In this document: piece after piece, positions 8,484-17,521 of the stretch
Layout of the letters: each line of letters begins with the position of its first letter
Position numbering within the stretch: position 1 is the stretch's first letter
Source: an uncultured Pseudomonadota bacterium
Lineage (GTDB): Bacteria > Pseudomonadota > Alphaproteobacteria > RF32 > CAG-239
Assembly: GCA_949295915.1 (NCBI GenBank)
Contig: CASFNB010000001.1
Location: forward strand, 101,565-165,564
DNA length: 64,000 bases
Reading direction: 5' to 3'
Program-made: the position numbers and the translations under genes
The notes under the pieces: generated by a model
Databases searched by the model: none
Seen by the model: only the letters and a program-made list of their open reading frames with translations
What the model was told of the DNA's origin: nothing

Positions 8484-8540
8484 AAAAAAACACAAACCGA
8501 AACATCTCCGAAAGAGATTCAACGATTTGTGCTTTTTTTA
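8484..8540 (-). terminator. rpsT intrinsic terminator
   Basis: On the minus strand CACAAATCG (8531-8523) pairs with CGGTTTGTG (8499-8491), with an inner hairpin in the loop and a U run after it. It starts just past the rpsT stop codon. Confidence 0.75.
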
Positions 8541-8562
8541 TATTCTAACTTAAAAATAAAGC

Positions 8563-8823
8563 TTAGAGGGCTTTAATTTTTTTAGAAAGACGAGAAACGG
8601 TACGAGCTGCTTTATTGAGGTGGAAAACACCTTTACGAACAGATACCATCAATTCAGATTCGGCAACTTTAAGAGCTTCTAAAGCTTTGTCTTTTTCTTT
8701 AGCGTTAATCAAAGCGTCAACTTTTTTAACGAAAGTGCGAACTCTGCTACGACGAGCGCCGTTGATAACAGCTCTTTTATTGTTGCGGTTAATTCTTGTT
8801 TTTGCCGATTTATGATTGGCCAT
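8563..8823 (-). CDS. rpsT: 30S ribosomal protein S20
   Basis: The 86-residue, very basic protein begins MANHKSAKTRINRNNKRA and matches S20 in length and in its all-helical, Lys/Arg-rich composition (central SRVRTFVKKVDALI, end NKAARTVSRLSKKIKAL). It binds 16S rRNA early in 30S assembly. The gene is monocistronic: it has its own terminator at 8484-8540 and about 110 bp of AT-rich DNA upstream. rpsT close to dnaA is a common alphaproteobacterial arrangement. Confidence 0.96.
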   Translation of the reverse strand: MANHKSAKTRINRNNKRAVINGARRSRVRTFVKKVDALINAKEKDKALEALKVAESELMVSVRKGVFHLNKAARTVSRLSKKIKAL

Positions 8824-8934
8824 ATTCTTTAATCCTGTATTAAAAAGTTATTACAATATATTTTTGATAAGCTTTATAAACTCTAAACAGTTGTTTAGTC
8901 AATAGCTATTTTTCGTATAAAAGCTAAAATATTG

Positions 8935-9699
8935 TTATTTTTTGCGTTTTTCCATAAAACTTTGCAAAGATTCTTTAAATCCGTTGGAGCCGAGACAAAT
9001 TTTGCAGTTTTTATTTTCATAGGCGATTCCTGCTTCCAGATTCGAATTATACGCCTGTTTGATGGCATCTTTGGCCAAACAAACGGCATTTTTCGGTAAG
9101 GCAGAGATTCTCATGGCGGTTTTGATGGCTTCTTCAAACAAATCGGGCAGAGCAACGATGCGGCTGGCGATTCCGCAAGCAACGGCTTCTTCCGCATTGA
9201 GAGCGCGGCCGGTTAATACCATTTCCATGGTTTTTGATTTTCCGATGGTTTTAGCTAAACGCTGAGTTGAACCAAAACCCGGAATAACACCAAGGCTTAT
9301 TTCCGGTTGTCCGAAGCGAGCATTATCTGCCACCAAAACAATATCGCAGGAGAGAGCCAATTCGCAACCGATTCCCAAAGCGTATCCGGCAACAGCGGCA
9401 ATAATGGGTTTGGGGCAATTGTCAATTTGTTTGAAATAGGTGTAGGTTTTGTCCAAAGCCTCGATTCCGAAATTTTCAACTTTATTTTGCAGCTCGGCAA
9501 TATCAATACCTGCGGCAAAAGCTTTGTCGCTACCTTTTAAAACAATGGCAGAAATAACATCGTCATTACAAAAAAGTTCCAACTGTTGAGAAAGTTCCTG
9601 AAGCATTTTTTCGCACACGGCATTAAGCGCACGCGGACGGTTTAAGGTGATGATACCGACCGGCCCGCGCGATTCTACGATTATATTTTGATATTCCAT
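8935..9699 (-). CDS. enoyl-CoA hydratase/isomerase family protein
   Basis: The 254-residue crotonase-fold protein has the oxyanion-hole segment AFAAGIDIAEL (about residues 60-70), the CoA-site AAVAGYALGIGCELALSCD, and the ARFGQPEISLGVIPGFGSTQRL region carrying the catalytic glutamate. It should act on 2-enoyl-CoA thioesters in fatty acid or amino acid catabolism; the exact substrate cannot be read from sequence. It is followed 8 nt upstream by the gene at 9708-10067 and then mutM, a synteny seen in Rhodospirillales-like Alphaproteobacteria. Confidence 0.88.
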   Translation of the reverse strand: MEYQNIIVESRGPVGIITLNRPRALNAVCEKMLQELSQQLELFCNDDVISAIVLKGSDKAFAAGIDIAELQNKVENFGIEALDKTYTYFKQIDNCPKPIIAAVAGYALGIGCELALSCDIVLVADNARFGQPEISLGVIPGFGSTQRLAKTIGKSKTMEMVLTGRALNAEEAVACGIASRIVALPDLFEEAIKTAMRISALPKNAVCLAKDAIKQAYNSNLEAGIAYENKNCKICLGSNGFKESLQSFMEKRKK

Positions 9700-9707
9700 T
9701 TTCTGCC

Positions 9708-10067
9708 CTATAATTTACTTTTTACGGTGATTCTGACAATAAGCGGTTTGGTGGATTCTTTGGCAATATCCAAGGTTTCGCCGTCACGATCAAAGGACAA
9801 AATATTGTCTCTTTTTCCTTGGTATATCCAACCGAGTTGAGGTAGTGTTTCAATATAAAATTTTTCCACTTTGGCAAAACCGATTTTATTGCTGGTAAAA
9901 TAAGCTTCAACCAATCGACTTTCTTCATTCCCGAAAGAGATATTGTCTTTTTGCACTTGTTCTAAGCCGCCAAGCAAAGGGACATCTTCCAACCCTTCAA
10001 TGAATGCGGCATGGGTATTAAAAGAAAAAAGAATGGCAATAACCCAAAAACTGAAAAATTTTTTCAT
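9708..10067 (-). CDS. small secreted protein between mutM and crotonase gene
   Basis: The 119-residue protein starts with a signal peptide (residues 1-20, ending NTHA). The mature part is a compact domain: FIEGLEDVPLLGGL, a segment RLVEAYFTSNKIGF, then VEKFYIETLPQLGWIYQG and a strand-rich tail. The wording of an enzyme-like loop is absent, so it is probably a structural or binding protein of the periplasm. To my knowledge similar short proteins sit next to mutM in other Alphaproteobacteria, but no function is established. It lies 12 nt after mutM and 8 nt before the crotonase gene, suggesting one transcript. Confidence 0.7.
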   Translation of the reverse strand: MKKFFSFWVIAILFSFNTHAAFIEGLEDVPLLGGLEQVQKDNISFGNEESRLVEAYFTSNKIGFAKVEKFYIETLPQLGWIYQGKRDNILSFDRDGETLDIAKESTKPLIVRITVKSKL

Positions 10068-10079
10068 TTTTTCCTCATC

Positions 10080-10916
10080 TTATTTTTGTAAAGAAGGACA
10101 AAAGAATGTAGAGCGACCAGCCAAAACAATCTTCTTGATTCCTCCTGTCTTTTTTATGTTGCAACGGCAATCAGGACAAGCCTGACCGGTTTTGTTGTAA
10201 ACACAATGCATATTTTGAAAATATCCTAAACTTCCGTCGGGCTTATGATAGTCATGTAAAGTAGAGCCTCCGGCAGCAATGGCTTTTTGCAAAACTTCGC
10301 GCACTTTTTGGAGCAAGCGTATACATTCAGCCAAAGACAAACTGTTTGCCTCTCGTGTCGGAAGGATTCGTGCTTCATATAAGGATTCGGAAGCATAAAT
10401 ATTCCCGATTCCCACAATAACAGACTGATCCAATAAAGCAACTTTTATAGGCGTTTTTTTCGACTGAAATTTTTGATAAAGATATTTACCGTCGATTCTT
10501 TCATCAAAAGGTTCGGGACCGAGATTTTGCAAAAACTTCGGCGCCGCATTTTCCTTTTCATTAAAATAGGTTAGCATTCCGAAACGTCTGGCGTCATGAT
10601 AAGTGATAAAACCATTATTTGTTTCAATCACCACATGATCATGCTTGACCCTTTCGAGTTTTTGTTTGCTGATTTTAATCTGACCGCTCATGCCCAAATG
10701 CCAAATCAGACAGATTGCGTTGTCTAAATGAATTAAGATATATTTGGCGCGACGCTCATAAGTACAAATTTTGCTACCGACAATTTTTTCAGCCAAATCA
10801 TCGGGGATTTTTTCGCGCAAATTCTTGTTATATACGGAAACATTGAGTATTATGGCATTACCGATATCTTTTTCTATGGCGGTTTTAATTGTTTCAACTT
10901 CGGGTAATTCGGGCAT
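10080..10916 (-). CDS. mutM: formamidopyrimidine-DNA glycosylase
   Basis: I place the start at 10916, giving MPELPEVETI, because Pro2 is the catalytic nucleophile after Met removal; a longer frame upstream is not functional. The 278-residue enzyme excises 8-oxoguanine and nicks the abasic site. The helix-two-turn-helix lies in the middle and the zinc finger at the C terminus (CPDC, later GRSTFFCPSLQK). The last zinc ligand is unusual: the expected CPxCQ reads CPSLQ, so one cysteine is missing, although another cysteine lies a little before CPDC. The gene is divergent from 10954 with only 37 bp between start codons. Confidence 0.92.
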   Translation of the reverse strand: MPELPEVETIKTAIEKDIGNAIILNVSVYNKNLREKIPDDLAEKIVGSKICTYERRAKYILIHLDNAICLIWHLGMSGQIKISKQKLERVKHDHVVIETNNGFITYHDARRFGMLTYFNEKENAAPKFLQNLGPEPFDERIDGKYLYQKFQSKKTPIKVALLDQSVIVGIGNIYASESLYEARILPTREANSLSLAECIRLLQKVREVLQKAIAAGGSTLHDYHKPDGSLGYFQNMHCVYNKTGQACPDCRCNIKKTGGIKKIVLAGRSTFFCPSLQK

Positions 10917-10953
10917 TTTAACCTCAAAAAGAATTGTTTTTGAAAGATTATAA

Positions 10954-12027
10954 ATGATAAAAGATTTTTTACAATTTATAAAAAAAACTATCCTCGTTGC
11001 CAAATTATCGCAATATGGTTTGTTTGCGCCTCTTTCAAAACTGCAAACGTTTCGTTATAGCAAAATTTTAGCTCAATTTTTTGCGGAACGGACACCGGAT
11101 TTGGATTCTTTTTGGCGACAATATCAAAATTCTTCGGTTTTACCCATGGTACAAGAGCTTTTGACGGCCGCGTCGGTATGTGGATTCCCTTTATATTTTC
11201 TGCCGTGTTTGGATAAAAAAGAATATCAAAATCAAGTAGAGATAAGTTTGGATTCTGATGAAGATGATATTTTGTTTTATCAAAATTTGTTCAAAGAATT
11301 ATGCGTTAAAGATTTTCGTAAAGCTCAAGGTTTATATGAAACATGGCGCAAAACGCAGACAAAGCAAAATGACATGCGTCTATATGCCTCTATATTGGAA
11401 GAAATCAATAAAAACAATCCGATATATGATATAGATTGGATTCATACATCAAAACAAAACTTGGTTCTAAACTTCAAACAAAAAGCAATATTGACGGATA
11501 AGTTATCGAAAGAAGCGCAAAAAAACTTAGCTTTGCATTTTGCTGAGTTGTTTTTTGTAGAAAAGATTTTGCTTGAGGCGTGGCAAGGTGTTCTTTGCAC
11601 TGCGGAAGAAAAAATCGGCTTTTTGCCGATTTTGAATATTCAAAAACTGGAACTTTCCGATATCAATTTTGCCATAGAATATATGCAAAAAAATAAGTCG
11701 GCACAGACTTTGTTACAAAGCAAGATTATTTATGCTTTTTCCATGCTGAAGTTTTATTGTTCTGATATAGATTTGATATCAATTTTGGATTCGTTTTTAC
11801 ATCCGCATAGCTTAAGGAACGGAAAGAATGATAAAAATCTTTTTTCTAATCTGAATAAGCATGGTATGGTCTATATATCTAAACCGGAAATAAAATTTCA
11901 ATCGGCAAAAAATTTAGCCTATTTGTTGGATTCTAATCGACATAAACAAGACAATCGATATAAAAAATCGTCTTCCTTGTATATCATATTCTTATTGTTA
12001 GCGTACCTCCTTTTACGTTATTTTTAG
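10954..12027 (+). CDS. probable degenerate UbiB-family protein with C-terminal membrane anchor
   Basis: This 357-residue protein is not a clear family member. Its N terminus (LSQYGLFAPLSKL) is spaced like the start of alphaproteobacterial UbiB, and residues around 205-225 read GVLCTAEEKIGFLPIL, close to the UbiB stretch GNVLVTEEGKIGFIDFG but without the catalytic Asn and the DFG motif. The C-terminal 18 residues form one membrane helix, also a UbiB trait. The gene lies beside mutM, where Alphaproteobacteria commonly carry ubiE-ubiB. I infer a decayed or repurposed UbiB-like pseudokinase; the normal protein is about 500 residues. If wrong, it is simply an unknown tail-anchored protein. Confidence 0.4.
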   Translation: MIKDFLQFIKKTILVAKLSQYGLFAPLSKLQTFRYSKILAQFFAERTPDLDSFWRQYQNSSVLPMVQELLTAASVCGFPLYFLPCLDKKEYQNQVEISLDSDEDDILFYQNLFKELCVKDFRKAQGLYETWRKTQTKQNDMRLYASILEEINKNNPIYDIDWIHTSKQNLVLNFKQKAILTDKLSKEAQKNLALHFAELFFVEKILLEAWQGVLCTAEEKIGFLPILNIQKLELSDINFAIEYMQKNKSAQTLLQSKIIYAFSMLKFYCSDIDLISILDSFLHPHSLRNGKNDKNLFSNLNKHGMVYISKPEIKFQSAKNLAYLLDSNRHKQDNRYKKSSSLYIIFLLLAYLLLRYF

Positions 12028-12085
12028 TCTTGTCAGACTTTTTGAAATGAGCTAAAATCTAAAAGTTTTAGATAAAGAAAAGACC

Positions 12086-12637
12086 ATGAAAAGAGTACAA
12101 AGAACCAAAAAATATTTTGCACCGCAAAATGAGGGAAAAGAACATATTTGCGACCATCCCGGATGTAAAGAAAAGGGAGAATATCGTGCGCCCAAAGACA
12201 GACGCTTGAAAGAATATTATTGGTTTTGCCTTAAGCATGTTCAGGAATATAATCAAAAATGGAACTATTATGACGGCCCCGAAATTCCCGATGAAGAAGA
12301 AAACCGTCGTGCGCGCATGCGTTTTCGTTGGTTTGGCGCAAAAGTCAAATATAGTTTCGGTGATGAATTTGCCGATGAATATAATGTATTCAGAGAATAT
12401 GCCAATGATTTTTCTGCCATGAATGATGTTTATTTTTCGGAAGAAGACAGGCGCAATTTAAAAATTATGGAATTGCAGGATTCGGAAGAAGAACTCACCG
12501 TTGAATTAGTGAAAAAACAATATAAAAAACTGGTCAAAAAATATCATCCGGATATTAATCAGGATGATGAACAAGCCGAAGAAAAATTCAAACTTTTAGG
12601 CGCGGCATACAAAGCTATTTTAGCCAAAATAAGCTAA
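12086..12637 (+). CDS. J-domain protein with N-terminal Cys motif
   Basis: The 183-residue protein has a basic N terminus with a possible small metal site (CDHPGCKEKGEY, then WFCLKHVQEY), a middle helical part, and a C-terminal J domain. The J domain holds VKKQYKKLVKKYHPDINQDD with the HPD tripeptide, and ends LLGAAYKAILAKI. It should recruit and stimulate DnaK. C-terminal J domains with this front part occur widely in Alphaproteobacteria; the client is unknown. It converges on the next gene with a 4-nt overlap of coding ends. Confidence 0.82.
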   Translation: MKRVQRTKKYFAPQNEGKEHICDHPGCKEKGEYRAPKDRRLKEYYWFCLKHVQEYNQKWNYYDGPEIPDEEENRRARMRFRWFGAKVKYSFGDEFADEYNVFREYANDFSAMNDVYFSEEDRRNLKIMELQDSEEELTVELVKKQYKKLVKKYHPDINQDDEQAEEKFKLLGAAYKAILAKIS

Positions 12638-13458
12638 CTTCGTTCTCTGTCTTGAGCCAATTTTGCATTAATATATTTTTCTTTGAGCATTTGGTTTTGT
12701 TCTGCTTTAGCTTTCTTTTTGTCTTTTTTAATTTCTTTGCGTCCGGTTTTTTCGCAAATGGTGCGGGCTATTTTTTTATCGTTATTTTTTTCTTTGCCGA
12801 TTTCAACAATTTCTTTTGTATCCAATTCCTTAAAAGCTTTTTCACCTTCTTTTCCGCCGATTCCTTTAACTTTGTTGACGCCCTGCATTAAATTGACTAG
12901 TTCCTTGTCACTGAGGTTGCTCCAGTCTTTATCAGAGGTTTTCAGTTCTTTTTTAAATTCGGTTTGCAAGGTTTTGGTTGTTTTTTGCGGATTAATAGAA
13001 TTTTCATTCATACTTTGACGCATGGTTTCTTTTTTTAAACCTTTAAATCCTGCATTTTTAGCCATATTGTTTGCAAGATTAACGGCAGAAATTTTTTCTG
13101 TTTCTAATTGCAGACGAATGGTGTTATTGGTTTCTTGCTGGTGTAATATTTTCTTTTCATCTTCATGCAGAGCATTATAGAGAGAATTGTTGTTTTGTTC
13201 CATCAATAACGGGTCAGCAACAATTTGCACATTATCTTCATCATCATCTTCTTCACCAAGACTGCGAATTTTCTTTTGAATTTTTTTCAAACCGACGGGC
13301 AAATCATTAGGTTTAGGAGGAGTTGTTTTAAACACACTGTCTTTTTTGGCTTCATATTCGACAGCCTGTTTTATATTTGTTTTTCTGGTAATTTTTTCCT
13401 GTTCTCCGATACTTCCTTTTTTCCACTCAATGTTCGGATTTGTATCATTATCACCCAT
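12634..13458 (-). CDS. hypothetical charged, coiled-coil protein
   Basis: I do not recognise this 274-residue protein. The start at 13458 is chosen because AGGGAGGAT precedes it at proper spacing, whereas an upstream start has none. It has no signal peptide or membrane helix. Residues 1-100 are polar and low in complexity with an acidic patch GEEDDDEDN; the middle is predicted helical (KKILHQQETNNTIRLQLE); the end is strongly basic (KKDKKKAKAEQNQMLKEKY). Composition resembles the giant proteins at 35341 and 37383, but no shared motif is evident. A structural or nucleic-acid-binding role is possible but unsupported. Confidence 0.65.
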   Translation of the reverse strand: MGDNDTNPNIEWKKGSIGEQEKITRKTNIKQAVEYEAKKDSVFKTTPPKPNDLPVGLKKIQKKIRSLGEEDDDEDNVQIVADPLLMEQNNNSLYNALHEDEKKILHQQETNNTIRLQLETEKISAVNLANNMAKNAGFKGLKKETMRQSMNENSINPQKTTKTLQTEFKKELKTSDKDWSNLSDKELVNLMQGVNKVKGIGGKEGEKAFKELDTKEIVEIGKEKNNDKKIARTICEKTGRKEIKKDKKKAKAEQNQMLKEKYINAKLAQDRERS

Positions 13459-13564
13459 GGTATCCTCCCTAACTCGGAAAAAGATGAAAACCACCCAATA
13501 ATTAAGAGTAACCAAATAGAGATCGTTTGTCAATTATTGCCTTCGCTGGCAAACAGATAAAAGA

Positions 13565-15244
13565 TTATAGTTTTTTATAGGTAATCATGATTGAACCGTC
13601 AGACAAATTTTTAGACATCACTTCAACTTGGTCAATATCATCACGGTTCAAAATAAAAGTTTTTGTCGTAAAACTGCTGATATGATTAATAATATCTGTT
13701 TTCAGGCTTTCCCAATCATCAACTTTGGTAAAGAATTTTTGTTGCATATCAATAAGTTCGGATAATGTCGGATCTTGTTCCAAAACACCGTCGCCAATTT
13801 GCCAAAGTTTAAGATAGGCTTGATTAAAAAAGTTAAGATGTCCGTCGCTGCCAAAAATAACAACTGCGTCAAAAAGGTTATCCAAAATTTCTTTTTGAAC
13901 GGAAAGCAAAGAATTATAAGCGCGTCTGGTTGCCAATTTGTCAGAAACATCTTCATAAGCAAAAACCAAACCGCCCATCGGATGAGGGATTCTCACACGT
14001 CGAATAGTTTGCTCGTTGGGCAAATGCAACAAATCTTCTTTCGTTTCAATAATGGTTTGAAAGTCTTTTTGTTCACTGTTTTTGAAAGCCAAATAATCCG
14101 GAACTTCGGGAAGGAGTCTTTTTTCTCTTAAAATATCTAAAAAGGCAGAATAGTTCGGTTGTTGTTCAAGCCAAATATCCTCAAGTTTCCAAAGTAAAGA
14201 AAAAGCTTTGTTATAGAAGGCCAGTTTTTGATTTTGGTCAAACACGGCAAAGGCAGTTCCGAGTTTCCCCATAATCTCAAGGTGTGCATTTTGGTGAATT
14301 TTAAGATTGCGTTTGAAGTCATCAAGCTCGGTAATATCAATCAGCGCTCCGACGGTATAAATTTTATCAAGAGAGTCTTCCACATGAAAAGGCGATTCGA
14401 CAACTTCATAAACTTTTCTTTCTCCGTTTTTGATGATATTGACGGTTTGTTTTTTTGTCTTGTTCACGGAATGAGCCAGAAAAGCTAAATTTTTGGATAT
14501 ATTTTCTCCGCTGACATTCATAATTTCCAAATGATTAAGCAAAATATCTTCTCGGCTTTTGTTTTCAAAAAACTCCATATATTTTTTGTTAATTTGAAAA
14601 ATATTGAGTTTATCATCACGCATCCACACCGGATAAGGGATATTATTAATCAAATCTTCAAGCTGGATAATTTGTTTGAACCAGTTTCTTTTTTCGGATT
14701 CGAGCTCGGTAATGGTTTGTGACTCTAAACTGATATCTCTAAACCAAATCATGTCACAATAAATATTACCGTCGATTCCGTTGATTCGCACACCGGAAAG
14801 GCGTAAACGTTTGTTGTTATTTTTAATCAAAAATTCATCATCAAAAGAAACCCCGTCTTCACGTAACAAATCAATATATTTTTGCAAACGTTTTAAGTCT
14901 TCTTTGTAAAAATTTTTCAAAATTTCATCAAAGCTTGATTTTGTTCCTTCGGGCAAATTCATCATCACGGCCAAGCGACGGGAGCAATGTTCAACAATAT
15001 TTTTGCGCGGGTCATCAATTTTTTCATCGGGATAAATAAAAGCAAAATAACCATCTTTTGAGGCATAAAGTGTTTCGGCATATCTTTCTCTGTCGCGATT
15101 GAGGAAGTAGTTTTTTTGCTGCATTTTTAGATAGTTATACCAATAATAAAAAAACAGACCAAGCAAAAGTAAAAACAAAAAAGCCAAAGCATACCATAAC
15201 TCGGGTGCGGCATAATACATATCAATTAAAAGTTCGCTGGTCAT
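13565..15244 (-). CDS. membrane-anchored multi-PAS protein without kinase domain
   Basis: The 559-residue protein has one membrane helix at residues 15-36, then at least three to four PAS domains: a divergent one (70-180), one around 195-305 (NNIPYPVWMRDDKLNIFQIN), one around 320-430 (GTAFAVFDQNQKLAFYNKAF, PHPMGGLVFAYEDVSD) and one around 445-559 (FDAVVIFGSDGHLNFFNQAY). In Alphaproteobacteria this architecture normally continues into a histidine kinase (DivL-like) and lies beside tsaE or related genes. Here the protein stops right after the last PAS domain (GSIMITYKKL), before any DHp helix, and no kinase remnant lies downstream. It may be a sensor relic or scaffold that signals through partners. 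Confidence 0.75.
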   Translation of the reverse strand: MTSELLIDMYYAAPELWYALAFLFLLLLGLFFYYWYNYLKMQQKNYFLNRDRERYAETLYASKDGYFAFIYPDEKIDDPRKNIVEHCSRRLAVMMNLPEGTKSSFDEILKNFYKEDLKRLQKYIDLLREDGVSFDDEFLIKNNNKRLRLSGVRINGIDGNIYCDMIWFRDISLESQTITELESEKRNWFKQIIQLEDLINNIPYPVWMRDDKLNIFQINKKYMEFFENKSREDILLNHLEIMNVSGENISKNLAFLAHSVNKTKKQTVNIIKNGERKVYEVVESPFHVEDSLDKIYTVGALIDITELDDFKRNLKIHQNAHLEIMGKLGTAFAVFDQNQKLAFYNKAFSLLWKLEDIWLEQQPNYSAFLDILREKRLLPEVPDYLAFKNSEQKDFQTIIETKEDLLHLPNEQTIRRVRIPHPMGGLVFAYEDVSDKLATRRAYNSLLSVQKEILDNLFDAVVIFGSDGHLNFFNQAYLKLWQIGDGVLEQDPTLSELIDMQQKFFTKVDDWESLKTDIINHISSFTTKTFILNRDDIDQVEVMSKNLSDGSIMITYKKL

Positions 15245-15355
15245 ATTTTGTATTTATTTTATTAAAGTTATTGCCTGATAAATGATTTTATAATATAAAA
15301 AGGCACTGAAACAAAGAGTTTTTTTTTAATAGTGGACAATTATAGGAACACCTCA

Positions 15356-16021
15356 ATGTATAACTTAGCCTTTGATACCACAGCGGCAGCTTGTTCCATT
15401 GCCTTGCTGCAGGATGATAAAGTAATAGATTTTTATTCTCAAGCCATGGATTTCGGGCAAGCCGAAGTTCTTATTCCGCAAATCAAAATCTTGATGGAAA
15501 ATAATCATTTAAGTTTTGATGATTTAGATGAGATAACGGTTTGCGTTGGCCCGGGATCTTTTACCGGTGTTCGTTCAAGCATCTCAGCGGCAAGAGCTTT
15601 TGGTTTGGCAAAACCGCACATTCAAATTTGCGGAGTTAATGCTTTTGATGCCTATCTTGTTTCGCTGGCATTTTCTCCTGATGAAATCGGTTTTTACAAT
15701 GTTGTGCTGATTGAAACCAAGCGAGAAGATTTTTATTATCAAATTTTTGATGAGAATTTAAAACCGCTGACCGAACCGGCAGCAGATACAAGGGAAAACA
15801 TCATTGCTCAGTTGCACAACAAAAAAGTAACGATGATTGGCGATGGTGTTGAGCGCTTTTTAATGAGCCCCACCGGTTTGAGCTTACATTGTATAAAAGA
15901 TGAGAGCTTTTTGCCGATAGAAAATGTTGGTTTGTGCGGCTATAAACAATACATGAAGAAAAGAGTAGATTTCCCTAAACCATTATATCTGCGCGCTCCC
16001 GATGTTTGCTTAAAGAAGTAA
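15356..16021 (+). CDS. tsaB: tRNA threonylcarbamoyladenosine biosynthesis protein TsaB
   Basis: The start MYNLAFDTTAAACSIAL at 15356 has AGGA at proper distance and matches the family; an in-frame GTG 24 nt upstream is less likely. The 221-residue ASKHA-fold protein has the phosphate-1-like DTTAAACSIAL and the family signature VGPGSFTGVRSSISAARAFGLA near residues 68-90. It is the non-catalytic partner of TsaD in t6A formation on ANN-decoding tRNAs. No rimI follows; the gene ends 3 nt from the convergent TPR gene. Confidence 0.92.
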   Translation: MYNLAFDTTAAACSIALLQDDKVIDFYSQAMDFGQAEVLIPQIKILMENNHLSFDDLDEITVCVGPGSFTGVRSSISAARAFGLAKPHIQICGVNAFDAYLVSLAFSPDEIGFYNVVLIETKREDFYYQIFDENLKPLTEPAADTRENIIAQLHNKKVTMIGDGVERFLMSPTGLSLHCIKDESFLPIENVGLCGYKQYMKKRVDFPKPLYLRAPDVCLKK

Positions 16022-16024
16022 AAA

Positions 16025-17425
16025 CTATAAAGCGTAACTATATTGCAAATCTTGGTTTGCCAGAATGGTGGCAATGGTTTGCTGAATATCTTGTTTTTGT
16101 CTTTGTTCAATAAGTTCAATAATCTCAAGTTCTTGGCGATCAAGTCTACGGTTGATTCCTAAAGATTCATAATAAAGTTTGCCGGCATTATAAAGTTTGG
16201 CAGCCTGTAAATTATTACCTTGTTCGTAATAAAACTGAGAAAGCATTTTATTGGCATTAGCCACTTGTTCGGCATTGATTTCCTCGTCGGCAATTTCCAA
16301 AACATGCTGATATGTTTTCATGGCTTGATTATAGGATCCGGCTTTATTATATAAATCGGCAGCTCTGGACCACGCGTTAACATTTTGCGGATGCAGTTCA
16401 ATGGCCAGCTCAAAAGCACCTGTTGCCAAGCGCGTATCGGCAAGAGCCGACAATGTACCAAAAGTGCATGCCATATTAGATGTTTCTTGAAAGATTTGGT
16501 CTTTGCGCGCACCGTTAGACATAGATGCGGCAGCTTCAATTTTGGCGTCCATCAAATTTTCCATTAAGGCCAAAGCATAAGTTGCATCGCCTTCGGAAAG
16601 GTGTAAAATGGCAGTGGCATCGTCAGGCAGATTGGTTCCGCGCCTGATGTCGTTAAATTTTCCTTGTGCCGCCAAAGCCAAAAAATTTTTCACTTCCGTA
16701 ATGGTTTGCACGATTTCTTCCTCAGAAGCATGCCCCTGATTGCGATAGATAATGGTTTGTGCAATTTTCAAATCGTCAACTTTACGCGCAATCATATCAA
16801 TAATCAAACCGATAAGTTCGGGAAGAGTTTTATTGTTTTGGGTATAATGCAAGACATCACCGGACATAATATCGAGAGTTGTTTGTTCTTCTTTTTCGGC
16901 TGTTTTTCCTTTTTTCCAGTCAAAATCAATTCCGGGGTCTTTGTTTTTTGAAATTTCTTCTTCAATAACTTCTTTTGCCTTTTTCTCTTCTTCTTGTTTT
17001 TGAGCCTGTTCTTTTTTTTGTTTTATAATATCTTGGCGTCTTTTTTCTTGGCGTTCAAGTTCTCTTTGTTGATCCATAATTTGTTTTTTGCGCAGCTCTT
17101 CAAGTTCGAGCTCTTTTTGCAGTTCGTCGGTATCATCGCTGTCTTCTTGCTCATCATCAACAACTTCTTTTATTATTTTTTTGCTGTTTTTTTGCGCGGC
17201 GGTATTATCCAATTTCAAAAATGCGATGATAGATTTTACGTAGATAACAATAACCAAGAACAAAAAAACAACAAAAGCAAGAAGCATCAGAAGATAAGAA
17301 ATAAGCCGCACATTACTCATGCCGGACAGATATTTATCAAGAGTTCCGGCAAGTACATCAATATTGGTAATGGCGGAAGCAAAAAAACTTTCCGCACAAA
17401 AGAGAGTTATTATTTGCTCAAACAT
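16025..17425 (-). CDS. membrane-anchored coiled-coil TPR protein
   Basis: The 466-residue protein has one strong membrane helix at about residues 42-66, a highly charged coiled coil at about 85-155 (KQIMDQQRELERQEKRRQD), a linker, and a C-terminal half of helical repeats. TPR-like pairs are visible in LATGAFELAIELHPQNVNAW and YNKAGSYNQAMKTYQHVLEI. It has no enzymatic motif and probably scaffolds a complex at the inner membrane. A second TPR membrane protein lies nearby (18286). It converges with tsaB and is divergent from 17522. Confidence 0.75.
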   Translation of the reverse strand: MFEQIITLFCAESFFASAITNIDVLAGTLDKYLSGMSNVRLISYLLMLLAFVVFLFLVIVIYVKSIIAFLKLDNTAAQKNSKKIIKEVVDDEQEDSDDTDELQKELELEELRKKQIMDQQRELERQEKRRQDIIKQKKEQAQKQEEEKKAKEVIEEEISKNKDPGIDFDWKKGKTAEKEEQTTLDIMSGDVLHYTQNNKTLPELIGLIIDMIARKVDDLKIAQTIIYRNQGHASEEEIVQTITEVKNFLALAAQGKFNDIRRGTNLPDDATAILHLSEGDATYALALMENLMDAKIEAAASMSNGARKDQIFQETSNMACTFGTLSALADTRLATGAFELAIELHPQNVNAWSRAADLYNKAGSYNQAMKTYQHVLEIADEEINAEQVANANKMLSQFYYEQGNNLQAAKLYNAGKLYYESLGINRRLDRQELEIIELIEQRQKQDIQQTIATILANQDLQYSYAL

Positions 17426-17521
17426 ATTTTTGTTTTATACCATTTACAAAATGTTTTTTCGTGTCTAAGATACAAAAAGTTATATTAGACATGTACCAAC
17501 AATAATTATAATAGATTAAAA

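Noticed and set aside
8275-8553. Plus-strand frame of 92 codons upstream of dnaA
   Set aside because: It covers the rpsT terminator, has a composition like noncoding AT-rich DNA and no ribosome-binding site.
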